NCBI GenBank assembly: GCA_022496805.1
Contig: CM040088.1
Span: 13,733,001-13,797,000 of the forward strand
Origin: Pohlia nutans
Lineage: Eukaryota > Streptophyta > Bryopsida > Bryales > Mniaceae
Reading direction: 5' to 3'
DNA length: 64,000 nucleotides
Below the pieces are notes generated by a model, which saw only the letters and a list, made by a program, of their open reading frames with translations, had not been told where the DNA came from and did not search any database. The position numbers were made by a program, and so were the translations under genes. Below, one piece after another: positions 22,213 to 33,520 of this stretch; position 1 is the stretch's first letter; each line of letters opens with the position of its first letter.

Positions 22213-22550
22213 AGAGAAATTCGCAAAGCCCCTGGACTAGTCACCCACAATTGCACTCTCCATCCTTTATTTTATAAATATCCACAAAGTCTTTGTCACA
22301 AGCTCAAGAGAGAAGATGTCGGGTGTGAAGGTTAGGATTAGAAGCCTATGAGGCTCTTGAGACCACAAGGTGCAAGGTTCACACCTTGGTGGTGGTAGTA
22401 TTTTGGTCATGTGGTTTAATTTCGGACGGGCTCCGGCGCCTTCCTTGGTGGCGCACCTTGACATAGGACCAAACCCAAGTCACCCAAGTTTGTTTTCTGG
22501 AAATAAAACTCATATGGTTTTTATTTTTGGAACCCGGCACTCCCTACTTT
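22213..22550 (+). mobile_element. tRNA-related SINE-like repeat, copy 1
   Basis: About 340 bp, shared in order with 45226-45568 on the other strand: CAAAGTCTTTG, CTCAAGAGAGAAGATGTCG, TAGGATTAGAAGCC, AAGGTGCAAGGTTCACACC (B-box-like), GGTGGTAGTATTTT, GGGCTCC, AGGACCAAACC. The A- and B-box spacing suggests a pol III promoter. No coding frame. Confidence 0.6.
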
Positions 22551-22560
22551 TCTTGTCTTG

Positions 22561-23966
22561 TGGGCCAAAATCTTGACTGACACAGTACCGGAACCCAAAG
22601 ATTTCATGACTTTACAAATTTTTCTTTTGTCATCACACCTTCGACAACGTAAGTGCATGTGATTATAAGAAGTTTTGTTGGGATGACAGATAAGGAGCAG
22701 TAATGAAGGAATTTAGTTGGAAGATCTAATCAGGAATGCAGTAATAAGGGCCACTTCACGGAATTTTGGGGCCTACACAAGCTCAAAATAGGGGACAAAT
22801 TTTAAAAGGGGCCCACAAAGCTTACGCTTTGAAAACTTTTGTACAATTAAATTAAATTTTTTTCTTTGAGTGTACATAATTATTTCTCTCTAAGAATTTG
22901 AATAGCTTCATATATACCTATTATAGTATCACCAACCTAACTTGCCATTTTAGAACTTATAACAAGTAGAAACAAGAAGATTCAGGTTTAAAATTAGAAA
23001 TATAGATTAAAAATATATGTACTGAGAATAAGGGTACACTTCCACTTGCCAGAAAAGTCAACTAAAACCCTAAAAAGTTCACTAACTAGAAGAGTGCACA
23101 TAGTAACATTGCATTTCATTCTTCAGATGTCACCTCACAACTTTCAACAAGTTCACTGAAAGTAGCCCCTATAGGGATTCCCCCTACTTAATATGCAAAA
23201 GAGAAGCCAGAAAGAGCTTGTGTTTCGAAGAGTTGTGATGATTAGAAACTTGGCTAAATCCACAAATTGACTTTGACTTGCAATAGGTCACCATTATATT
23301 GCAACATGCTATACGCTATACTAAATATTACAATTTAGCTCTATATTGGGCACATATTATATTATTGAAAAGATATTGTTGAGAGCTTCCCTACAGTATA
23401 CCATCTGCTTGTAGAACTCTACTATGATATCATATTTAAATTATTAGTACACTTGAAATTTTTTGACAAGGCAATCTTACTCCAAATTCACTTTTCTCCT
23501 TTCACAAGGAAGTGATCAATAAAACTTTTCACAAGGTGCAATGAACTAATGAGAATTTAGACAATGTAGACCACTTGGGCAGTTCAAAGTTGCAAAGCAA
23601 TTCACATGATTGATTGCTTTGAGCTTGTCTACACTAATTTCTGGTCAGTGAAACTACAACAGGCTTGAATTGCAACACAGGAATTCAGTTCATATACAGT
23701 AATTTGACAAGTACCACATTGGTCCGAATGATACTAATTTTCTGCATCATCATCACGTATTTCTTCCTTAATTTATGTTAACACGGTGGACTAATAATCA
23801 AAACCAGATACCAGCAATATGTAATCCTGGCCTCCAAAATGGATTCATCCAGTGTGTTCAATTATAATAAAGCGAAAATCGTCTGGAGAATCATGTTGGT
23901 TACACGCTGAAATGGCACTCCATGAAAGTTTCGGAGTGCCGGCACCGTAACCAGTGCCAGGGCCCG
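22561..23966. other. Intergenic AT-rich region, no gene seen
   Basis: No long frame, tRNA or clear inverted-terminal element was found on either strand between the SINE-like repeat and the telomeric patch. Confidence 0.5.
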
Positions 23967-23994
23967 AAACCTTAAACCCTAAACCCTAAACCCT
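23967..23994. repeat. Interstitial telomere-type repeat (AAACCCT)n
   Basis: AAACCTTAAACCCTAAACCC and one further unit give three perfect AAACCCT units plus a degenerate one, the Arabidopsis-type plant telomere sequence. A two-unit version occurs at 20322-20336 in SEC5 intron 20. Confidence 0.85.
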
Positions 23995-24000
23995 TTACGA

Positions 24001-24120
24001 CGGGGGAGGTCTCGATCCTCGGGGTTCCTGCGATGGGCCGGCCCGCGACGCCTCGGCCTACAGGTCTCGACACCCAGGGCCGTCCCATCGCGGGAAGCCC
24101 TCGAATCGAGGCCTCCCCCC
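24001..24120. repeat. GC-rich 120-bp foldback in the Nudix 3' flank
   Basis: The left arm (CGGGGGAGGTCTCGAT, then GGTTCCTGCGATGGGCCGGC) is the near-complement of the right arm (GCCGTCCCATCGCGGGAAGC, then ATCGAGGCCTCCCCCC). Arms are about 45 bp each. GC content is far above the surroundings. It starts directly after the telomere-type repeat and ends 15 bp from the Nudix stop codon, so it lies in the probable 3' UTR. Confidence 0.85.
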
Positions 24121-24135
24121 ATACATAATGGCCAG

Positions 24136-26850
24136 TTAGTCAGAGTTGTTGTAGAAGTATTGAGGTGCTCTGTCTGTGCCGGCCAACACATTGTCAACCT
24201 TGAAGCCTTTGCGAGCAGGAGCATTTGTGGTTTCAATGCAGGCGTCCAGCATCTTCTTCAACATTTTTCTCTCACTCAGGTACTTCTGGGCTTGGAATTC
24301 CGCCAATGGCATCCACTGCATCACACTCAACATATCCCACGTTATGGAAACTGCACTAAGCAGAAATTAAATACTTATGGAAAGATTGGCAAAGGACCAA
24401 GGATTCACAGTTTTAAAATGACAAATTCAATTGATCATATTGTGAAAAATATGATTCAGATGGGATCGAATTTTATCACTAGAACTAGAGAAGATCATTG
24501 CATGTGTTAGTTCAAAAACAAATAAATTCGAACAAGAGGAAGTCCAAATAGGACGTACTCAAAACTGTTAAAAAAAACATGGTGATCAATCTGGTCACCG
24601 TGGACGCTTAGGGGTTAAGTACCTTGGCGTCGGTCAGTTCTAACTCTTGCACTTTTATTGTGGATGAGTTTGGGAGTGGGCGCAGTACGCACAAGAAAAA
24701 CACATCTGATTTGCCAAATTTCCCTCTGTGAGATTGCCTGAATCAAGGCAACAGTAAATTTATGGTCATATTCAAATTAACGTTTACCTTAATCTTCAAA
24801 ATACACTGAAAAAGTGACCACCTTTGACGTTTAGGGGTTAGAGTTGCGGTAACTAGCACAATGTACATGAACTTCGACAAAGTGTAATGAAAAAACAGTA
24901 GAACACTGTTTGAGAAAAATATAGAATTTTTTTTCTTGCAGAGGGGAGCTGAATTCCGAACCTAAATCCAATCACTTCGACAAATTCGGTCTCAATCTGC
25001 ACCATAAAAGAAACGCACAATCAGCACAGGAACAGCCTAGATTACAACTGCAACTAAAGATCTTGACTGCAAGTACTAATGATCTAAAACCATTCATATC
25101 ACATCACAAAGGAATCGTTACTAACCCCAGTTTCCTCCTTGACCTCTCGAATGGCTCCTTCAAATATATTCTCACCCTGAGATTCAGGCATTTCAACAAT
25201 TTCATTAGCTGCTCAACACCTGAAGGACCAAGGATTCATGGTTTTAAAATGACAAATTCAATCAATCATAATTCAGATGAGACCAAATTTTGTATCACGG
25301 GAAGCAGGGAAGAAAATTGCATGTGTTGGTAAAAAATAAATAAATTAGAGCAAAAGGAAGTCTACATTAGAACTGCTAAGAAAAACATGAATTCACAGAC
25401 CACTTAAATTCACAGACCTGAAGAACACCTCCTGTTGGCATCGTCCACTTGTCATTAAAAGGGCCATATTTCTCTTGTACGGCTAGAATCTGCATACAGT
25501 GAATCAAACGTAGCTAGTATTTCAGGACAATATCATATCAATGTTGGTCCACAGAGGTCCAACATCGGAGCACATTTCACAGACGGATACTATTCCTGCA
25601 AAAACAAAAACAAAATAAAAAAAGTATACTAAGGTCACTCGGGAGTGTTTACTTAACCTCTTGCTGATCATTCAAGACGAAGGCACCAACACCAACGGAG
25701 TGTGAGGCATTTGGAGGAAGAGTGTTTTCTTCATCTGAGAGCCAGTGAGTAAGCATCACGTGTGTGTCTTCGGCGCTATGATATTTGAAGCCCTCCTGCA
25801 CACAAACGTCGATACAAATGCTTAGAGATCGCTGCAAATGCAGAAGCTAAAGGCAGAGCATACTCCCTCTCCCCGGAAATAACTGTCCTAGATTTTGGCG
25901 TGTTTTAACTTAACAACTTAACCCTTTTTCTTTTCTTTTTTGGTTGTCTCAGTACTCAAAAAATGGTGTATCTTTAATAGCAGTATGTAGTTTCTGTGTC
26001 ATTCTCATTGTCCGCCCCGTTTGTAGTGGACAGGGCTCGTGTTTGAAGTATAAAACATGGGACAAATATTGCAAAAAAAAATGACAATTATTTCCGGACA
26101 GAGGGAGTACTATTTAAGCATTTTAACATGTGTAGAGTAACTTTAGGCCAAATTTTTATCAATATGCCATTGACATGCAGCCAAGTGATTACACCACTCG
26201 TTAATAAGTCCAAGTGAATGAATAGATGAGTTGCTGTCGGTAAAAGGAGTCTATGAAGGACACGGCATTAGGTCCCTAACGGTTTCAGTACCCTCTACCT
26301 TACATAATCAGACAAAAACTTTGATGGTAGGAATAAACTATTTTGAGTAATCTTGATGGTAGGAGTAAACTACCTTGAGTAAACATAGGGCTAAAGAATA
26401 ATCTGGTTTTGTTGTTGCATTTGCACAACCTATTCACAAAACAATTTGAGAGTCAACTTACCTGGATTGCTGGGTGCACGAAGAGGCTGTACTCAGTCGG
26501 TAGCTTCAACCACAAACCTTTCTTTTTCTGCCAGAAAAACGCATGATTTCCAGAACAAAGCATCAGTTTGAACTCACAAGTGTCGGTAAAGATGAGTCAA
26601 CTTGTCTGCATGCGCAAAATAGAAAAGGTGAACAACAGATTGGCACTCATTCACAAGCCTTCAAATTTACCTGGCTCCTCCAAAGCTCTAGAGAAAGGTG
26701 CAGAGAATCAGCAAAAGTGGAGGCATCCGTCGGTGACAAGCTGAGGTCATCTACTATAACGCCTCCAAATGCGTCCATTTTTGCTGGCAAACAATGTGTC
26801 GGTATCCCTCCTTCATCCATCATAGGTTCTACACCTTCTTGGGCCGCCAT
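24136..26850 (-). CDS. Nudix hydrolase with pre-Nudix domain, 8 exons
   Basis: Members of this plant group hydrolyse nucleoside diphosphate derivatives such as ADP-ribose or NADH; the exact substrate cannot be read from sequence. Exons in transcript order: 26850-26671, 26527-26462, 25795-25658, 25489-25418, 25176-25126, 24996-24962, 24737-24623, 24315-24136. Phases close and give 278 aa, the usual length of cytosolic plant NUDT2/NUDT10-like proteins. The pre-Nudix domain starts at residue 25 (MDAFGGVIVDDLSLSPTDAS) and includes WLKLPTEYSLFVHPAIQEGF. The Nudix domain has VGVGAFVLND, KWTMPTGGVLQ, and the Nudix box G-x5-E-x7-REVKEETG assembled across an exon junction, so the catalytic glutamates are present. 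FRQSHRGKFGKSDVFFLC and WMPLAEFQAQ follow. No transit peptide is evident, so it is probably cytosolic. Introns carry Stowaway and piggyBac-like MITEs. Confidence 0.93.
24386..24618. mobile_element. piggyBac-like MITE in the last Nudix intron, against a splice donor
   Basis: Interior matches 14694-14929 (AAAGGACCAAGGATTCACAG, AAACTGTTAAAAAAAACATG). The right end is CGCTTAGGGG then TTAA at 24615-24618. The exon ends at 24623, so the TTAA occupies intron positions +4 to +7 of the minus-strand donor (GCCAAG|GTACTTAA). The left TTAA has decayed. Confidence 0.72.
25219..25391. mobile_element. Truncated piggyBac-like MITE in a Nudix intron
   Basis: AAGGACCAAGGATTCATGG, TTTTAAAATGACAAATTCAA, ATCACGGGAAGCAGGGAAG and TTAGAACTGCTAAGAAAAAC match the 14694-14929 family. 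Both termini are lost. It lies in the intron that interrupts the Nudix box. Confidence 0.62.
25861..26109. mobile_element. Complete Stowaway-like MITE in a Nudix intron
   Basis: TA at 25861-25862 and 26108-26109 flank ends CTCCCTCTCCCCGGAAATAA and TTATTTCCGGACAGAGGGAG, which are inverted. The 245-bp length, the CTCCCTC terminus and the TA duplication are classic Stowaway (Tc1/mariner) features. Confidence 0.88.
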
Positions 26851-27240
26851 TGCCTCGGTTCAGAGAATTAGGTCAAGTCACATCTGCACCCTGAAAACAG
26901 AAGAAAACCCCCAAAACACAAACCAGAGGTCAGATATGGCAGCCGATCGGCACTGTACACAGTTATGCAGGCGATCCCCTGAATGGCACAACAGGGAGGT
27001 TCCTCAATCGCCTAGAAACTGCCAACTCTAACAACTAGAGATCAGGCAACAATTGCTAATCAAACCGTTTGTAACAATCAATCAAAGGCGCTACCTGAAA
27101 ATAAAAAATGCATCAATTTCAAGATGAAGAAACGACCCCAACTGAAAAGAAAGACAGCTCTGTTGCTGCTCAAGGTTTATAGTCTCTTGAAACCTTGGAG
27201 TCGTTGTTTTGCAGACTCTGTTTGAATTTACCGACAGTTA
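26851..27240 (-). promoter_or_regulatory. Nudix upstream region
   Basis: Sequence upstream of the Nudix ATG; no further exon is needed to complete the protein. The ATG at 26850 is the first of two (the second, at 26778, opens the conserved MDAFGGV). The family homology begins at the second, so the start could be either. No convincing TATA box was identified. Confidence 0.4.
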
Positions 27241-27400
27241 TATCAGTCGGCAAAACCTTAGGTTTGCTTTTAGATGTGTTCTACCGACCGGTTTGGAAGA
27301 AGGCCCGGCATCCTGTATACAGTGTCCAGTACCTGCAAAGCACACCGAAGGCGAGGACCTCCAAAGTTAGAAAATTTCAACCCTAGGGCTCTGTACTCTG

Positions 27401-27615
27401 TAGCACACTCATGCTGCGGTGCTACGGTGTGTGCACACCGTAGAAAAGGCGGCACTGCCAAGGGAAGCGGTGCCCAATTCCACGCATGCACAGTGATTTT
27501 GCCTGGACATCTTGCCACCTTTTCTATTAGTGTGCGGCATGGCTACCTAATATGGCTCAATTTTACAGTGCTTTTGTCACCATGTTGCACACCGTGGCAC
27601 CATACAAGTGTGCTA
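27401..27615. mobile_element. MITE with TAGCACAC ends
   Basis: Left TAGCACACTCATGC and right CAAGTGTGCTA are inverted and bounded by TA. Inside, GGTGCTACGGTGTG and CACACCGTGGCACC extend the complementarity. The body is about 215 bp and GC-richer than its surroundings. Confidence 0.68.
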
Positions 27616-28642
27616 TAGGATGTAGTCAGCATGCTACACAAACACTTGCTTTTCTGTTCATGAGGAGAACTAGCTTCAACTGAGTTGGGTCCAAACAAGG
27701 ACTATCCATCGTGTTCAAAAAACGACACTTCTGTTAATATAACCCATTTTTCACTATTAGGTTCTGGTTTGGGATATTTGGACTTAGGGTTTTAGTGTTC
27801 TACATGGTTCATGGTTGTCTCAGTCTCTAAACGTTACCGTTGTTTACAAGCTCTTGATTTTTTGGAATAATTTTTGTTTGAGTTTGAAGAAAAGAAAATT
27901 GTGAGGAAAAAACAAAGAAATTACTACCAAGGCTCTATATATATATCTACCGATCCCTTGTTTACAAAGAACACAAGTTATGGTGTATAAACCTATTTCT
28001 AAGAGGATGCCCACCAGTACACTGGTATCCCTATTTTCCGAACATGATGTACCAGTTCAGACCTAAATTTTGTTATAGAAGAGGAATTTAGTTCGTATCT
28101 ACAAACAATAGACCAACCTCGAATGTTCTAATTGGCAAAAAGTCTTCCCAAGTCAAATCAAGACCTTGATTATTGAAAAAAAAAATTGTGGATACCAGTC
28201 ACTAGTGGAAATGCTCTAAGTGCAAATGAGAAACTGACACAAAGACATTTTTAATATACAATGAATTACAAAATGTTGACTTAGAAAAGGGTTTAATTCC
28301 CAAAGGAAGAAGTACCTCTACTTTCCTACCGCACCCGGCCGTCAAGGTTGGTAACTCATGCTAAACATTAATTTTTTGCCCAAATGTTGTGAATATTCTC
28401 TAAAATTATGTGGATACTTGTTAAGATTCCCTTTTTCACCATACAAAATAGATTTTTTAATAAATATATATATATATTTTTTTATAATTATTTTTTGCCA
28501 ACTCCGGTGGCCAAGTACATCTCATTTTTGATGCTAAACAACCAAAAAACTTCAAGAGTTGATAATAATATAAAAAAATACACTTAGTAGTTGAACGTTA
28601 TGACAATGAAATTTCTACCCTTAACATCATTAGAAGAGAAAT
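27616..28642. other. Intergenic, no gene seen
   Basis: AT-rich. No coding frame or clear inverted-terminal element was found. Confidence 0.5.
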
Positions 28643-28995
28643 GAACCCTCTAAGGGGCTTTTTTGATGTTCGGGAAAAAATCTAATTTTTTATTGGAATT
28701 CTTTTTTAAATAAAAATATTTTTAAAAATGAAATGTTAATAAAATTAAATTAAAAATATTAATTTAAAATGTTAGAAAATGTTTAAAAAATGTTCAAAGA
28801 ATTTTTTGAACAATTTTTTATATTAAAAATATATTTAAAAACTTTTTAAAAACTTTTAATATTTAAATATCCAATCTGAAATGTCGAACTCAAGCCACAT
28901 CAGATTTCATTTTTTTAATTTTTTTTTTTAATTTTTTTTTTTTTAATTCAAAAAGTTAAAATAAAAATAAAAACTTGAGGCCTCTTAGAGGGCTC
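28643..28995. mobile_element. AT-rich MITE with GARCCCTCTAAGRGGC ends, copy 1
   Basis: Left GAACCCTCTAAGGGGCTT and right GGCCTCTTAGAGGGCTC are inverted. The interior is extremely AT-rich. It contains AAATATCCAATCTGAAATGTC, which recurs in the opposite orientation at 49214-49580. Confidence 0.75.
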
Positions 28996-29361
28996 AAATT
29001 TCTTGTGATGGTTTGATACCTCCTAATGAAGGTAGAAATTACAAAATCACAACAATCAAAAGTCAACAACTCAACACTCCTACTCTCAAGAGTTGCCATT
29101 TAGTGAAATCAACACGGTCATTTGGATGCCCTTTTATACCCAAAATTCCCATTTAAATGTGCACAAAGATATGGTCATGTAGTTAAACATACGAAGCTAA
29201 ACATACCGTACTTTTAAAGTTGAATTATGGTGTGGCAGGTTACCCAATGTCCCAATGTGTGAAACTGATCAATCGTGGATGGGACATATCACGTGCATTT
29301 TTGGTTGTAAGAGGCTTTAATTTGTGCAGGACCGCCTGCAGCAACTCATCAACTCCACAGT
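28996..29361. other. No gene seen
   Basis: AT-rich spacer between two MITEs; nothing recognised. Confidence 0.5.
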
Positions 29362-29764
29362 TAAGGTAGGATGTCCTAAAACCACCACCTCCCCCAATTA
29401 TGACATGTAGACCTTTCTTGGGGCCACCACAGTTGAGATCCAAAACCACCAATTTCACTATTCAAGTAAACCAATGGCACGCCAAACATTGCGAAGAAAT
29501 AGTTGGTGGTTTTGGGTATCATTATGAGTGAAAGTTAGTACCACATGGTGTGGACATGGGGAAACCTAGAGGTTTGATTTGGGTCACAGGTTACTTTCCA
29601 CTTTGGAATTTTGTATAAAATTGACAAATGCGAATTAGATGTTGCAAATTTTTGCAATCCTCATCAAAACCTATTTCGAATGCGGTCATATTTTTTTTCG
29701 AATTTAGCACTGCCAAAAATAGGCCAGATTGCTTAAGTTGGTGGTTTTAGGACAATCAACCTTA
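29362..29764. mobile_element. MITE with TAAGGT ends, copy 1 of a near-identical pair
   Basis: The ends TAAGGTAGGATGTCCTAAAA and TTTTAGGACAATCAACCTTA are inverted (22 of 25 positions), bounded by TA. The copy at 37409-37809 is the same length within 2 bp and almost identical by eye, in the same orientation. Confidence 0.82.
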
Positions 29765-29906
29765 CATAAGTTATTATTGACAATGTGACGGCCCAAGTCA
29801 CAACTCATCCCATTCCATTCTTCATTTTCCATCAAAATTCTGAGCCACAATTCTAAGGTTTGTACGCAACTGACTAACTCGCACTAAAACGATAAATTCC
29901 CCCATA

Positions 29907-30492
29907 TTAACCCCTAAACGTCCCAGGGTGTCCCCAAAATTGACAGTTTGAGAAAAATCATTATAAATTACTATTTAGGAGAATATTTCAGAATTGTTAT
30001 ACAAATGAAAGTTGTAGATATTGAATGTTAGATTCCATCCGTACGGTTAGATTCACCAATGTCATCACTGATATTTTATTATGAAATTTCAAAGTTATAA
30101 TTAAAAATTCCTTCTAAATTTGATTACAAACAAAATGTTGATATTTTTGAGTAAAAATTGTTGGAATGGACTTAAAATGAGATACTCTTGAAATGGTGAT
30201 TTTTTGAAAATTTTGTGTTACATCAATTTATGGCCTCATTTTAGCAAGCCCACTTTTGAACTAAAGTCAATGCAATTTTGGCTTGGTCAACTGCTTGACA
30301 TACTTCCACATTTGTAATCTAAAAAATATATGTACCCTAGTAACACCAAATCCAACCATTAGATAGGACAACAACTTCATAAAGTATTTTTTTAAAATTG
30401 AATGAATTTCATCCATGAAGTAATGTGAGTGTAGTGTGATCTGGAATCTGTTCGTCGTCCAGAAACTGGACGCTGGGACGTTTAGGGGTTAA
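29907..30492. mobile_element. piggyBac-like MITE (AAACGTCCCAGGG subfamily), copy 1
   Basis: TTAA at 29907-29910 and 30489-30492 bracket CCCCTAAACGTCCCAGGG and CTGGGACGTTTAGGGG. The body is 578 bp with no coding frame. Nearly identical to 43777-44363. A motif around ATCCGTACGGTTAGATTC is shared with other subfamilies. Confidence 0.82.
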
Positions 30493-30540
30493 TTCACTGA
30501 AATTCTCAAATGAATGGTGTAGTTCATGAGTGGGCTCATA

Positions 30541-30839
30541 GCCTATTCTCACCAAGCCCCTGCCGCACTTGCATCCGCGTTCCTGAAATGGAGGAAGGTA
30601 AAACCGAGAAACAAAAAAATATTCAAAGTCTTGTCTTTTCTTGTTGCAACTACTATTCAAGCATTGTGCAACTGCATTACAGTGCTGCAAGTAAAGCCAT
30701 GCTCCTTTTTTGCGTTGCGTTCCTTTCTGTCATGCGTTAGAGAAATTTGCAATTGCATATTTTATATTTCTTGGTTGACAACAAATTCCCTCAAAGTTAC
30801 CTAACGCATGCATGCAGCATTGGTGTATGTGAATGGGCC
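30541..30839. mobile_element. MITE with GGCCCATTCACA ends, copy 1
   Basis: Matches 50464-50775 in order: CCGCACTTGCAT, GGTAAAACCGAGAAACAAA, CTGTCATGCGTTAGAG, AGCATTGGTGTATGTGAATG. The right end GGTGTATGTGAATGGGCC is complementary to the left end as seen in the second copy. The left end is diverged here. Confidence 0.68.
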
Positions 30840-30848
30840 ATCAGTACT

Positions 30849-31110
30849 GTACAGTCGGGTACAAGTTGCTTACAAACTTTTTGACTCCTCCCTCATAAAA
30901 ACAAAGTCCCTTCCCTAAATTGTAATGTGCTCGATATGGCACCCATGGACCTATAAATTGAAAAGGACATTCCTACTCTAATCCTCTACTGGTAGGAATT
31001 TTTTCTTACCATATTTGCAATCTTCAGAATCAATGAGGTCGCTTGATATAGGATCTACCTACTTTCAGTGCTTACAAAAAGATTTGTAAACATGTTGTAC
31101 CCGACTGTAC
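30849..31110. mobile_element. MITE with GTACAGTCGGGTAC ends
   Basis: Left GTACAGTCGGGTACAA, then TTACAAA, and right TTTGTAA, then TTGTACCCGACTGTAC, are inverted over about 30 bp. The element is 262 bp. Only one copy is seen in this window. Confidence 0.75.
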
Positions 31111-33457
31111 CATGGGTAATGGAACATCCCCCTCTCCAAGGCCATCATCCAACAGCCTAAAATTTCAAATCATCATAAACTACCCTCACTCTCTCTTTGC
31201 ATTGTTGACAGAATTCACCATTCAATGCATCCATGATCTCATTTCAATTGAAAAATTATTAAAAAAAAAAACTCATTACCCGTAGTAAAAGATTGAATTC
31301 AACACTAAGGTGTCGAATGTTTAATTATTTTTTTAAAATTAGATTTGACATTTGTATTTTTTGGAGATTATTTTTTAAAAAATTGAAAATAAAGTGAAGA
31401 AAAATTCTTAAAATTTTGGCCTTTATTAAAATAATATAATTAGTGCCAAAGCTAATCATGTACTACGGTAGTCTGGTTTTGGAAAATATTGTAACAATCT
31501 TGAGAAACTCCCTTGATATTTTTGAAGAACAAATCTAGTTTTTTCTTTTTGTGCGTGAGGTACCTCAAGCTACAAGAATAATTATACATATAGAACATCA
31601 ACAATTAATACTTATGTAGATTGGTATCAACTATATGTGACAACTACAACAATAAAATGTCTAGAGCATCAAATGTCAAAATTACATAGCTTTTAGAAAA
31701 AAAAGTATAAAAGTTATGAATCTTATTATATATTTATGCATGCATTGGGGCATGCATACTCAAATTAAAGAATTTATAGAAGTTTAATGAGATTTCTTTG
31801 ACATGCCAAGATTCCACTTGCTCAGATTGAAATGTTTAAACATTTTTTTATGAAAGATATGACTTCATTAGATCTTTGCTTCAAAATATAATTCAAACTT
31901 TAAAGTGCATTGAAAGCATTTTAAATCCCAAAATCTTGACTACATCATTCACAATGACAACTTCTTCATCTTCATCAATAACTTGATGATCAGATAGAAG
32001 CGACATATATGCAATTTCTTCATCAAGGTTATTGACATCAATTCTAGTTTACAATGTAAGAATTCATAAGCATCTATAGTTGGAATGATCTAACAGATGA
32101 TAGCAAAGTACCAACTACTTTATGTAGAAAATTAGTAACATCATTCAATTCTTTCATACATATTGCTTTTACTTTTTTCATCATTTTTTTTTCTTATCTT
32201 TGTGAATTTTCAACAAATTGCACTTCTTATCTACAATAATGCATTGTTTGCCAACTTTAAAAATTATTGCCGAAGTTAAACTAATGTAGAGAAAAACAAA
32301 AAAATCATAGTAACACTTAATACTTGACACAGTTTGTTAGTTTATATTTTGCAAGAGTACAAAATTTCATAACACATATGCGATTGAACACTTATTAAGA
32401 GTAGATTGTAAAGAATATCTAGAAGTATTGTAATTTGTTAGGCAAATTGAGTCTTTTGTTGGTGCTCTAATCTTCAGAAGCCTAGCTTGCTATTGAGGCC
32501 CATAAGTTGACATCGGTTGACTCAGAGTCTCAAACAATAGATGACAACAAAAACCAACTAAATTTCTACTAGCTAGTTTCTTATCAGTTTTCACCATTGG
32601 CAATATTACATATAAAAAATTATCTGAAAATGGTGAATGATTCGATGCTTCCTCATTCGTCCTACCTTCACAGAGAAAACCCATCTTGGTTGAGAATTCT
32701 TTATAACACCAAATGGCAATAACGCCCGAAGGCAATATAAAACACCAAAGGCAAGAATGCCAAAAGGTTGGAGGAAAGACACTACAAGGGCAAAAAAGGG
32801 GAGGAAAATCACACCTAAAGTCAATAATGAAATTCATCCTACCTTTAGTAGCACCAAGAGTAATGCTACTAATCAAGCTCAATAGTCAACATTAGTACCA
32901 AGTACTAAGCTCAATAGTCAACATCAGTACCAAGTACTAAACTCAACACTCAACATAGTACCAAATACTAAGTTCAACAGTCAATACCAAGTTCAACAGT
33001 CAATATCAAGAGGAAAAAAAAAATCAATCACTTGTCTTTTCAAAATTGTATCAAAGAAATTTATCGATTATTATCATCAGTTGTCTTTTAAGTGTCTCAT
33101 CAAAGTGTTTTATTAGCTGACTCTTTTCAAAATGTCTTATTAAAATATTTTATCATTTGTCTTTTCTATCGTGTAAAACCTAAAAAGACCGAGCACCAAT
33201 TCTTGAAACCTCTCTACATCATTACCATTATAAAGCTCAATCAACCTCCGTAAAGTTAATCTCCATAAAGTTTTTTGACAATGCAACATAAGAAAGAATT
33301 GAAGACAGCACAAAGTGCCCAAGCTCAAGAGTCAACATCAAGAAGAACAACATAATCGTCAACAATTGCTCTAGTTTCTAGGAATCAAATTATTGTTAGG
33401 AATTCCCTTCATTGATACAACATTTCAAAACAAAAATGATGCAAAAACACAAATAAT

Positions 33458-33460
<3 letters not shown>
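31111..33460. other. AT-rich region without a recognisable gene
   Basis: The longest frame (minus strand, 32490-32882, 130 codons) has no similarity I recognise. A direct repeat of AGTACCAAGTACTAARCTCAA occurs several times at 32895-33000. This could be an eroded transposon body, but nothing supports a named family. Confidence 0.4.
32880..33010. repeat. Short tandem repeat of CAATAGTCAACATYAGTACC
   Basis: About four units of roughly 30-40 bp with the pattern CTCAAYAGTCAACAT, AGTACCAAGTACTAA. Units diverge and shorten toward the right. Confidence 0.7.
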
Positions 33461-33494
<34 letters not shown>

Positions 33495-33520
33495 TTATTT
33501 ATTTATTTATTTATTTTTAA
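33460..33520. repeat. (TA)n and (TTTA)n microsatellites
   Basis: About 15 TA units at 33461-33490, followed by five or six TTTA units to about 33518. Confidence 0.95.

Noticed and set aside
24822..24842. GACGTTTAGGGGTTAGA, like a TTAA element's right end, in a Nudix intron
   Set aside because: No matching left end was found within 1 kb, so I did not call an element.
25126..25215. Longer Nudix exon starting further upstream (adds ANEIVEMPESQ)
   Set aside because: It would break the fixed spacing of the Nudix box; the CTCAG acceptor before GGTGAGAAT restores G-x5-E-x7-REVKEETG exactly.
32490..32882. A 130-codon minus-strand frame that might be a hAT-type transposase piece
   Set aside because: I could not match any hAT, BED-finger or other motif convincingly; left unassigned.
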